The position numbers and the translations under genes were made by a program. From Triglochin maritima (Eukaryota > Streptophyta > Magnoliopsida > Alismatales > Juncaginaceae), in assembly GCA_963682175.1 (NCBI GenBank), contig OY821771.1, positions 16,243,001 to 16,307,000 of the forward strand: a stretch of DNA of 64,000 nt, written 5' to 3'. The notes beneath the pieces were generated by a model, which was not told the origin of the DNA, ran no database searches, and was given only the letters and a program-made list of their open reading frames with translations. Positions 46,496 to 56,219 of this stretch are shown piece after piece. Numbering within the stretch: position 1 is the stretch's first letter; every line of letters starts with the position of its first letter.

Positions 46496-49135
46496 CTACA
46501 ACTCAACATCTAAATCATGGTCCGAAATGCCCAGCTGGCTGTTCCAATCCTCGATCAGGCAATCCCAATCTGTACATGCAAGTCTCGTCGCCTCAGTCGG
46601 CATGATGTCTCTCTCTCTCGCAAGAACGGCTGCGTACACCGTATCGCCCTACTCACCCACTGTATGTAAAATAAAAATTAGCGTACAATAACAAAATATA
46701 CTTTAAAATTAAAAAAAAAATTAGATAAACTTACCGCATCGGCACATGTCCTATCTAGTGGTCTCTCCGGTCTCGGAATGATACCGCGTACGAGTAGTGG
46801 ATGTGAGCACCTACCGAACCACTGCAAATAATCTGGAGCACAAGTGGAGGGGTCGCGGCTACGACTCAGATCGGCGAGGTGTAGTCGTCCTACTCTCGGA
46901 AATGTCCTCCAAACCGATTCCGCAGACGAAACGTTGTGCCTGACGTCGTACATCGTCGCAGTCGCGGACCGTCATGGTCGGGCGTCGGGATGTCAACCGG
47001 GATCACCTGAACGTAACCTAACTGACGTAACACGCGATCAGGTAAATAAGGCTCTGTGATATCCCTATAACGAATAACGCCCATAAATGTAGTCCTCGGC
47101 ACAGCTACAGCAGGCTCGGGACCATACGGTAACCACTCCACCTAAACGTTTATACGTTAATAATAATAAAGTTAAATTTAAATAAACGTGAATGATATAT
47201 ACATTATATACCTGCGATGCAGTCATCTGATCTAACCGTCTACGAATAGAAAGAAGTCGACTCTCGCTCTTATCCTCCGCCCGGACAACCCACATACGCG
47301 AACGAGGATGGCCACGCTCAACAATCTTCCGCTCACGATGTGGGCGGAAAGCAGGAAAATACTCGTATATCCAAGCCTGGAGCAGTGTAAGACAACCCGT
47401 AATCTGACCACAATCAACACGACTAGATATGCCCAGCTGGCGATACAGATATGCCAACGTCGCCGACCCCCATGAGTACTGACCAATGGTATCTGGGTCC
47501 CTCGCCTCCAATAAGTCGCGTGGTCTCAGTCTGGAACCGCTCTTGTCGACAAACAATACGCAGCCCAGCAGTAAGAAGAGATAAGCAGTCATCTACGTAT
47601 CCTCAGTCCGTGGTGGTCGCCCCCGTCTGAAACACTCGTCCACAGCGTCGATACTAACACCACCGCCACTCCAAAATGAGCTATCCCGCCCAAGACCCTC
47701 CAGGCTGACACCCAACAACTCAGATACATATAACTTCAGCTCAGATGTCGGTGCCTGCGCACTGACCATGGGACCCTCAACAGGAATGTGCAGAATCTGA
47801 AAGACGTCATGCAACATGATCGTCATCTCTCCGAACGGCAAGTGGAAAGTGTTGGTGTCAGGCTGCCACCGCTCCACGAATGCCGAAATCAACGGCATGT
47901 CGATGCAAGAAAACATGTTGTACGACAAGTGACCCAATCAATTGTCAACCACGGTCGCCGTCATATCCTCAGTCATCATTGAGCGCCATGCCTGCAATGT
48001 CGTACAGGCTCTGTGCCGATTATGACACTTCAAAACCTTCCACTCCTCGTCATCCCAGATGCGTCTGGCGACGTGGCCTCCGAAACTCGGAATGACGCTG
48101 CCATCTACAGGACCACCGGGAATAATATCCGTGACGATCCAAGACTCGTCATCACCCTTCTTCTTTTTCTGAGCTCGGGCGTCTGCAGTGCACGAACTCG
48201 AATCACCGGTCACAAACCGGCCACCTCGATCCTTCCTAATGACCCACTCAGATGAAGGACCACCGTGTCGCCCCCGTCCTCGACCGGACTGATGTACCGC
48301 CTCCTCCTGTGACCCCAAGTTGTATCGGCCCCCATCGTCAATGTCGTCGTGACTCCTCAGCTCATCTGAATCATCCTCGTCGTCGAAAGACTCTCCAGGT
48401 GTCTGACGACGACGTAACAGATCTCTCTCTCCTAACTGAAGCAGAAATACCACGTGTACGTGGATGACGAGGATCTGACTCGTCTGCTATACTACGTACC
48501 GCGCGTAAGGGAATTGATTTCCATTTTCCTCCACGGTAACCCGATGACTATTAATTCAATTTTAAAAATACAAATTTATTAATGAATTTACTAAAATAAT
48601 TAAACTAATTATTAACTGAATAATCGATTAATTTAGCAATTATCACAATTAATCAATAATCCTTTACTAAAATCGTACACAACTAATTACTAACATAATA
48701 ATCAATTTATTTAGCGATTTATTTATTAATTATCACAATTTATAATCAATAAATGATTTACTAAACTAATTTAACTCATTATTAACATAATATTCAATTT
48801 ATTTAAATTTTATCACAATTTATAATCAAAATTTTAAAAAAAACCAGGCGTCTGCGGGAGACGCCTACCCTACGTGGTAGGCGTCTGCCGGAGACGCCTA
48901 CCGTACGTGGGAGACGTCTCCCGCAGCCGTCTGGTCATTGGGTCGGGCGGTCGCGGGAGACGCCCGACCCAACGATCGGGCAGTCGCGGGAACCGCCCTC
49001 TCGTTGGGTCGGGCGTCTCCCGCGACCATTCGACTCAAAAATATTTTTTTTAAATTAATTGAAATAAACAAGGTAATTTACCCGATGTGAGTTGTCAGGG
49101 GTCTCCGCTGGTTCTTTTCCTGACCTCCGAGACAT
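46496..49135 (-). pseudogene. Plant mobile domain (PMD, MAIN/MAIL1-like) gene of the TIR element, four exons, disrupted
   Basis: Exons 49135-49082 (MSRRSGKEPAETPDNSHR), 48547-47212, 47141-46735 and about 46661-46496. An acidic N-terminal part (ESFDDEDDSDEL) precedes the PMD: GGPVDGSVIPSFGGHVARRI, PLISAFVERWQPDTNTFHLP, FGEMTIMLHDVFQILHIPVE, YLFLLLGCVLFVDKSG, YSWGSATLAYLYRQLG and CLTLLQAWIYEYFPAF, all hallmarks of the domain; exon 3 has YLPDRVLRQLGYVQVIP. PMD proteins include Arabidopsis MAIN/MAIL1, which affect silencing and development, and PMD is often carried by transposons. Broken by in-frame TGA (47938-47940) and TAG (47593-47595), frameshifts near 48400 and 46950, and a stop in exon 4. 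Intron 1 holds the right palindrome array. Confidence 0.82.
48846..49031. repeat. Six GGCGTCT-type palindromes at exact 33-bp period
   Basis: Twenty-one-bp dyads are centred at 48856, 48889, 48922, 48955, 48988 and 49021: AGGCGTCTGCGGGAGACGCC, AGGCGTCTGCCGGAGACGCC, then more diverged versions such as GGGCGGTCGCGGGAGACGCC. Linkers are 12 bp, some inverted relative to others (CATTGGGTC, GACCCAACG). Same period and copy number as the left array but a different sequence. Lies in intron 1 of the PMD gene. Confidence 0.92.
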
Positions 49136-49273
49136 TTTATGTGCGGAATAAAAGAGTGATATGAAGAGAAAGTTGTGTTAAAAGAGTGAAATGAGGAGTT
49201 ATATTAGTAGAAAGGGTAGAGGGGCAAAATGATAATCTTACGGGCGATTTAAGTAGTTTTACGGCGACGAATA

Positions 49274-50379
49274 ATTCAGATATTTTTTCCGTACCTTTCT
49301 CATGATCTATTCGTGGATTACTTTAATAGCTAGCCAACATAAGGACAATAAATCTAAAAATGTATGATCGAGTACAAGTTTACACACACATCAAACTTCC
49401 AATCTAGGTGCGCAAGAAAATTTCTCCATTTGATAAACACCTGACATAGGAAGTATTAAAATAGACCAGAACAAAACCTGGAATCAACGAAAAATGCGTT
49501 CACTTTCTTTAAATTTTTTTAATGTACAAAAAAAAGTCCTCAGATAAAAGGCTTTCCAATATTTATGGGAAATATGTACACATTTTGTAGCTCATTATTT
49601 GCAATGAAATTTTGAACCCGCTCCGTATTGTAATGAACTTCATCCATGCTGAGACCCAATTTCGCAAGTTCGTCAAATAAGATTTTTCGTTTTCGGAGAC
49701 CCAATTTTCATCGATAAAGACACATAAGAACATGCATCTATCATTTAAAGTTTAAACAAACACCTCGAATGAATATAATTCTTGACACAAAATTTCAATC
49801 TCTAACAATCACTCATCATCTTTTTAGAGATTATTTCAGATTAGCGTGGAAATAAAAAAAAGCAGAGTAAAACTTTTATACATAAAAAGGAATTTTTTTT
49901 TTCCTTTGGGGTGTTCAACAGATTTACATGCAATTTTTAAGTGAATATGTTATGATTCTGAGAAATCAGCAGAAAAAACTACACGCAGTAACATTTTAAG
50001 TGCAACTTTCAGACTGTAAATAGTTAATAATCACTACGGAAGTAAGAAAGCACTCAAGAGTTAAAAGCAACGGAAACAAAATGAAAGCAAAACCAAAGTT
50101 CTCTCCGTCCACCCACCATACGAAAAAGCACTTCTAAGAACACCCAAAACAAGACAGATCAGACTTGGTCACTTAATTAGCATACCTGAAATCTCACAAC
50201 ATCGGCAGGCCAATAATGAAGGAAAGTTGGTGGAGGAAGGAGGGACACATGGTGGTGAGGAGGCCAGAGATCATGTTGGTCGAGGTGGAGAAAGGTTTGG
50301 GTTGAGATGCATGTTCGGGTGAACGGACGGCTGAGATGTACTATGGGAGGATAGGAAAAGTTACGACTGTGGAAAACCC
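49274..50379. other. Unrecognised AT-rich spacer
   Basis: No gene, RNA or bounded repeat recognised. Confidence 0.45.
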
Positions 50380-50981
50380 TAAACTGATAGAACCCTAACC
50401 CGGTTTAGGGGTTAATCCCGGATTAGGTGGGGGTGATGTGAGAGGGTATGTGAGGTAAGGGAGGTATGGGCTAGGAGCGTAGGGGATCGTGGGGAGTGTT
50501 GCCTTGGGTTGGGTTTTGGTTTTTAAAGCAAAAACCTTCTCTCCTCCATTCTTCTTCTCCAACTCTTCTTCCTCACTCACCTTGGTTCTCACTCTTCCTC
50601 TTTTCGGCTGCACCAGAGGAGGCGACACCGGCGACGGAGGAAGGTGCTCGTGCGGGGGAGGCACGGCGCGTGCTCGAGGTCTACCGGAGGCGACGTGCGT
50701 GAGCGAGCTCCGGCGGTTCGTCGTCTTCGCTTGAGGTATGTCAACTTGATAGTGTGATTTTGTGGTTCCTAACCCTCGTGGTAGGGTTGTGTTGGTCGGA
50801 CGGGGAGGTCAGACACCTCTTCGGCGTTGCTTCCGTGAGAAACCTCGGCTGGCGCGAGGTGGAAGACGACCAACGGTTGACCGGTCCCTTTGGGCGGTCG
50901 ACCGAATGTAGTGTTTTTACCCGACTTTAACCTTCACCGGTCGAACGATGCCTGGTGGCGGTCGACCGGTAGTGCATATTG

Positions 50982-52454
50982 TGTTGGCTTTTTGGCCTTA
51001 ATCTTATGTTTTGATGATTTAATCAACCTAATCTTAATTAGAGTAGCACACACTATGCATTGCATATATATTGTATTGTGCTAACCTCTACAGGTGATCA
51101 AGACTCAAGAAAGAAGGAAATGAAGTCAAGACATGTAATTAAAGCTAAATAGAAGACATGTAATCTTGATTTCTTTTGAGTCTTAGGAACAAAGTGTAAT
51201 TGAGCATACTTGAGCTAAAATCAACTTAATCACACACTAGGTTCCCTATAGAAGTCACACACGAAATTTCACATAATTTGGACTTCAATAGATCACCCAA
51301 ACTTTGACCGGAAAACACCAAACATGTACCCTAACTGTCTGCCCACATTCGGTCGACCGATACAGGCCGTTAGGTCGACCGGATGATCAAGTAATCCAGT
51401 TTGTGTTTCCCTGTCTAGTTTCGGTCGACCGAACCATATCATTCGGTCGACCGTTTGAACTTACTGTTCCGACCGTTTTTCTTGTCGTATATGCCCAACG
51501 GTCGTATTCGTATTAAAACCATATACACCTCCATATACTTAACCAAACGGTCGAACCATGTGCCAAGTTCGGTCAACCGTTTCACCTTGTCAAGAATTCC
51601 CTGCTATCGGTCGATACGATTTCGTTCGACCGATCCAGTTTTCCCTCTACCGAAACGCTTATTCGGTCGACCGGTAACCCTGTTCGGTCGACCGTTTTCT
51701 TAATAGACTTAAGTGTTCGGTCAACCTATTCATATTTCGGTCGACCGTATTCTTATCGAACCCAAGCGTTCGGTCGACCGTTCCACTTTTCGGTCGACCG
51801 TTTCTGGACAGATTTGCAGCCCGAATTTTCTGCTTTGTGTGCTTTGCACAAAATCCAATCAAATCTTGTCCCAACGGATCTATTCTCTCTAATGCCTATA
51901 TAAGGAGTTGTAAAACACATTTTAACACAACTCTCCCACTACAAACTTGTCCCAAACTTTAGAGAGAATCCCAAACATTCAAAGCTACAAACCTTCCACA
52001 CTTAGTGATCATTTCTTCATCCTACTCAAGTGTGCTCAAAGTTTAGAGAGTGTTGTTCCACTCAAGGTTACAATTGTTGTAAAAGGAAGCAAGGACTTCG
52101 GTGAAATCCCGAAGTGCCCCTCTCGGATTGTGAGAGGAAGATTCCAAGCTCGGCGAGGGTTGTTCGCGAGTTTGACGGTTGTAAGGCGTTGTCTCCCGGC
52201 CCGGAACGGGGAGCGGATAGTGAAGTCGTAGGCGGAGCTCGGTGATCCGAGCGGAGCTTGCAAGAGAGGACTAGGACCCGGGTGGGGTGCCAAACCTCTA
52301 TAAAAACGCCGAGTCGATTTGTGGTTTGCATTATTTTCCTTTACTTGCTTGTTTGTTTAATTTCCGCTGCATTTACTCGATTGTCTAAACAAGTAGGTAA
52401 TTAGGTGATTAGATTAAAAGTGATTAGTGGACCCATAACCCACACGATCCTACA
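50982..52454 (+). mobile_element. 5' LTR of the young gag-only element
   Basis: TGTTGG...CTACA. U3 holds seven palindrome pairs (starts 51350/51372, 51422/51444, 51548/51570, 51608/51623, 51664/51685, 51718/51738, 51771/51791; spacings 22, 22, 22, 15, 21, 20, 20), ending 97 bp before TATATAAG at 51897-51904. The transcript start is expected about 30 bp downstream. Confidence 0.93.
51350..51800. promoter_or_regulatory. Seven CGGTCGACCG palindrome pairs in the U3
   Basis: Most sites are the perfect 10-bp palindrome CGGTCGACCG, which contains a SalI-type GTCGAC core, with TTC before and T or A after. Six of seven pairs have 20-22 bp spacing. Repeated in the 3' LTR at 55135-55565 minus one site. 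Confidence 0.92.
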
Positions 52455-52456
52455 TT

Positions 52457-52469
52457 TGGTATCAGAGCC
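52457..52469 (+). other. Primer binding site (initiator methionine tRNA type)
   Basis: TGGTATCAGAGCC starts two bases after the 5' LTR end. TGGTATCAGAGC is the standard copia PBS complementary to the 3' end of plant initiator tRNA-Met. Confidence 0.95.
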
Positions 52470-52506
52470 TTGTTAGCTAAATTCTATACTTAATCGTATT
52501 TTTAGC

Positions 52507-54150
52507 ATGGCTAGCACATTTAATCATGTAGAGGGATTATGCACCACTAGACCTTCGTTGCTTAATGGGTCAAACTATGATTATTGGAAAAATAGGATGA
52601 AAATCTTTTTAATATCAAATGACCTTAAGTATTGAATGTTTATCCAAAATCCATACACACCCCCTAAAGAAGATGAATTAGATTCACTTACAAGACCAAA
52701 AATGAAAGAAATCGAAATGAATTCGAAAATTATGAACATCTTGTATTGTGGCTTTAATGAGGGTGAATATAATAGGATTAGGGGATGTGAAAGTGCACAT
52801 GAGATATGGCATAGACTTCAAAGCACCATGAGGGGGATAGTAAAACTAAGGAAACACGCATTAGTCTCCTCATGCATAAATATGAGATTTTTTTCTATGC
52901 AAATCGGTGAAAACATAAGCGAAATGAACACTCGCTTCACCGATATCACTAACTCTCTTTTGGTTCTTGGAAGAAAAATCAATGAAGGAGAGATGACAAG
53001 GAAGTTCCTCCGGTCACTTAGCATCGATTGGGAAGATAAAGTCGTCGCAATTGAAGAGGCGCATGATCTCTCAAAATTAAAGATGGAGGAGCTCATTGGA
53101 AACTTGATGGCTTATGAACTTCAAATCAATCATCGGAAGGAGAAGGAAGCCACCAAGAAAACATCCACCTTGGCATTGCATGCAAATTTTGATGAGCCAA
53201 GTAAGGTGGAAGATGAGGACATTGAAGTCCTAGCAAAATACTTCTTCAAATACCTCAAGAAGGATAAAGAAGAAAAGAATGAAAGAAGAGGTAGAAGGAG
53301 TGAAAAGAGAGAAAAGAAGGAGAAGGAAGAGAGTGGAAATGAGAGAAAAGAGAAGGAGAAGAAAAATGAGAGGAGGGAGAGAAGGAGAGAAAAGGAGAAG
53401 AGTAAGAGAAAAGAGAAGAGGTTGGAAGCTCACAATGCTACATGGGACGATTCATCGTCTTCATCGTCATCCAAATCAACCACACCTTCATCAACAAAAG
53501 AATATGCACACATGTGCTACATGGCAATTCAAGATGAAGGAAGTGAGGTAGAATCTAACTCTTGCTCTAGTAATTCATGCTCAATTAAGTCATATTATAG
53601 TGATAGCTCACATTCTAGTGTTAATGAAGAAACTTATACACATGATGAGCTTCAAAATGCATTTCATGACTTAGTTAAACAATATGAGATCATTTGTGAA
53701 CAGACCAAAAATGCTAGAAAGCAAATCAAAGATCTTCAAAGTGAAATTGAAACATGCTGGAATGAGAAAAATGAGGTGCTTGCTAAATTTGAAAATAATG
53801 CATCAAATCTTGATAAATTAAAAGCAACACCTATAGGTGTTGAACAATTAGATCTCCATGCTTGCAATGTGCAATTAAGAAAAGATCTAGAAAAGTTCAC
53901 CAATGGAACCAAGATGCTTAACATGCTATTAGGAAGTCAAAGGCAATCTTTGCAAAAACATGGTTTAGGATTTAATGCAAAATTGAAAAATCATGCTTTC
54001 TATACAACTTTAAATGGAAAGCACTTAGTGGTAAAACATACTTCCTCAAAAGTGTGGGCTCCTAAAACCAAAATGGTTTGGATTCCCAAAGCTAACATTC
54101 AAGGACCCAAAGTTGTTTGGGTACCTAAATCTACTCTTGTAGGAGCTTGA
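52507..54150 (+). pseudogene. Copia gag with one in-frame stop codon
   Basis: The structural protein of a Ty1/copia (Sirevirus-like) element. It starts at the ATG at 52507 (MASTFNH). Codon 43 is TGA (52633-52635), where the older copy at 17272 has a tryptophan codon; the rest is open from 52636 (504 codons). The N-terminal gag domain has NYDYWKNRMK, ESAHEIWHRLQ, FLRSLSIDWEDKVVAIEEAH and MEELIGNLMAYELQ. Then follow a Lys/Glu/Arg-rich segment (about residues 255-310), a Ser-rich stretch and a second conserved part with LLGSQRQSLQKHGLGF and repeated VWxPK motifs. No CCHC zinc knuckle is seen, unusual for gag. Readthrough or start at 52636 is possible, but it is probably defective. Confidence 0.88.
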
Positions 54151-54752
54151 GGAGGAGATTGGTGGTGACCGGGTGAGCTCAAGAGTCAAATTCAAATCCG
54201 GTTGCATCACCAAATGAGATTGGAGCTAAATTTGAATTCAACATTGGTATAAAATTTCTATCTATACAATTCATGTTAAATTAGCTCTAATCTAGTTTCA
54301 TATGCTTAATTGACATATCATATAATTTAATTCATTGCAAATCATATACCCTATTCATTGCAAATCATTTATCACATCCATTGATTTTAAATGTCATTTT
54401 TTAAATGGATGTTAGAATAAGGCTTAAGTAGAAACTTAATTGAACTTAAAATTTCATCATACTCATTGTTTCAATTTAGCCTTATTGATAGGGGGAGATT
54501 AAATGTTATATCTTTTATTAGAGTAATGAAGTGCAAAATTTAGGGGGAGCAACTTCATTACGATGACATCCTTTTGACTTATATAATTATCAATGTTTTT
54601 GATGGATGTCAAAGGGGGAGAGAGAATTAAGGGGGTAACTTGAAAAACTTGATAAAATTTGAACAAAAACTATGCACATCCATAGGGGGAGCATTTATAT
54701 GCATAGTTTACATATACAAATTTCAAGTATTAAGATATCGGTTGCCATCATC

Positions 54753-54766
54753 AAAAAGGGGGAGAT
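54753..54766 (+). other. Polypurine tract before the 3' LTR
   Basis: AAAAAGGGGGAGAT lies directly before the 3' LTR start at 54767, as expected for plus-strand priming. Confidence 0.92.
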
Positions 54767-56219
54767 TGTTGGCTTTTTGGCCTTAATCTTATGTTTTGAT
54801 GATTTAATCAACCTAATCTTAATTAGAGTAGCACACACTATGCATTGCATATATATTGTATTGTGCTAACCTCTACAGGTGATCAAGACTCAAGAAAGAA
54901 GGAAATGAAGTCAAGACATGTAATTAAAGCTAAATAGAAGACATGTAATCTTGATTTCTTTTGAGTCTTAGGAACAAAGTGTAATTGAGCATACTTGAGC
55001 TAAAATCAACTTAATCACACACTAGGTTCCATATAGAAGTCACACACTAAATTTCACATAATTTGGACTTCAATAGATCACCCAAACTTTGACCGGAAAA
55101 CACCAAACATGTACCCTAACTGTTTGCCCACATTCGGTCGACCGATACAGGCCGTTAGGTCGACCGGATGATCAAGTAATCCAGTTTGTGTTTCCCTTTC
55201 TAGTTTCGGTCGACCGTACCATATCATTCGGTCGACCGTTTGAACTTACTGTTCCGACCGTTTTTCTTGTCGTATATGCCCAACGATCGTATTCGTATTA
55301 AAACCATATACACCTCCATATACTTAACCAAACGGTCGAACCATGTGCCAAGTTCGGTCTACCGTTTCACATTGTCAAGAATTCCCTGCTATCGGTCGAT
55401 ACGATTTCGTTCGACCGATCCAGTTTTCCCTCTACCGAAACGCTTATTCGGTCGACCGGTAACCCTGTTCGGTCGACCATTTTCTTAATAGACTTAAGTG
55501 TTCGGTCAACCTATTCATATTTCGGTCGACCGTATTCTTATCGAACCCAAGCGTTCGGTCGACCGTTTCTGGACAGATTTGCAGGCCGAATTTTCTGCTT
55601 TGTGTGCTTTGCACAAAATCCAATCAAATCTTGTCCCAACGGATCTATTCTCTCTAATGCCTATATAAGGAGTTGTAAAACACATTTTAACACAACTCTC
55701 CCACTACAAACTTGTCCCAAACTTTAGAGAGAATCCCAAACACTCAAAGCTACAAACCTTCCACACTTAGTGATCATTTCTTCATCCTACTCAAGTGTGC
55801 TCAAAGTTTAGAGAGTGTTGTTCCACTCAAGGTTACAATTGTTGTAAAAGGAAGCAAGGACTTCGGTGAAATCCCGAAGTGCCCCTCTCAGATTGTGAGA
55901 GGAAGATTCCAAGCCCGGCGAGGGTTGTTCGCGAGTTTGACGGTTGTAAGGCGTTGTCTCCCGGCCCGGAACGGAGAGCGGATAGTGAAGTCGTAGGCGG
56001 AGCTCGGTGATCCGAGCGGAGCTTGCAAGAGAGGACTAGGACCCGGGTGGGGTGCCGAACCTCTATAAAAACGCCGAGTCGATTTGTGGTTTGCATTATT
56101 TTCCTTTACTTGCTTGTTTGTTTAATTTCTGCTGCATTTACTCGATTGTCTAAACAAGTAGGTAATTAGGTGATTAGATTAAAAGTGATTAGTGGACCCA
56201 TAACCCACACGATGCTACA
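54767..56219 (+). mobile_element. 3' LTR of the young gag-only element
   Basis: Identical to the 5' LTR except about 17 substitutions and a 20-bp deletion that removes one CGGTCGACCG site (5' LTR 51781-51800), leaving a single site at 55556. TATA box TATATAAG at 55662-55669. Confidence 0.93.

Larger units (their letters stand above)
44902..49273. mobile_element. TIR element with convergent OTU and PMD genes and first-intron palindrome arrays
   Basis: Terminal inverted repeats: TATTCGTCGCCG(G/T)AAAACTACTTAAATCG at 44902 and, inverted, at 49273, with weaker pairing for about 70 bp. The two genes read inwards from each end, as in MuDR. Each has a very short first exon, then an intron with six palindromes at a 33-bp period, then the main coding exon. 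OTU and PMD are cargo known from plant Mutator-like elements (and PMD also from retroelements). No transposase is present. No 9-bp duplication was found; TA flanks both ends. Mutator-like is therefore likely but unproven. Confidence 0.7.
50982..56219 (+). mobile_element. Young gag-only copia element (TR-GAG) with 5-bp target duplication
   Basis: LTRs 50982-52454 (1473 bp) and 54767-56219 (1453 bp), target duplication TATTG (50977-50981, 56220-56224), methionine-tRNA-type PBS and a purine tract. By eye the LTRs differ at about 17 positions (about 1.2%) plus one 20-bp deletion, so the insertion is recent. The 2.3 kb interior encodes only gag; protease, integrase, RT and RNase H are absent, so it must rely on an autonomous relative. 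54151-54752 is non-coding. It landed in LTR C 13 bp after a CGGTCGACCG site. Confidence 0.95.

Noticed and set aside
45107..49031. CRISPR-like regular repeats
   Set aside because: Units are palindromes with near-identical or mirrored linkers, in a plant transposon, with no cas genes; not a CRISPR array.
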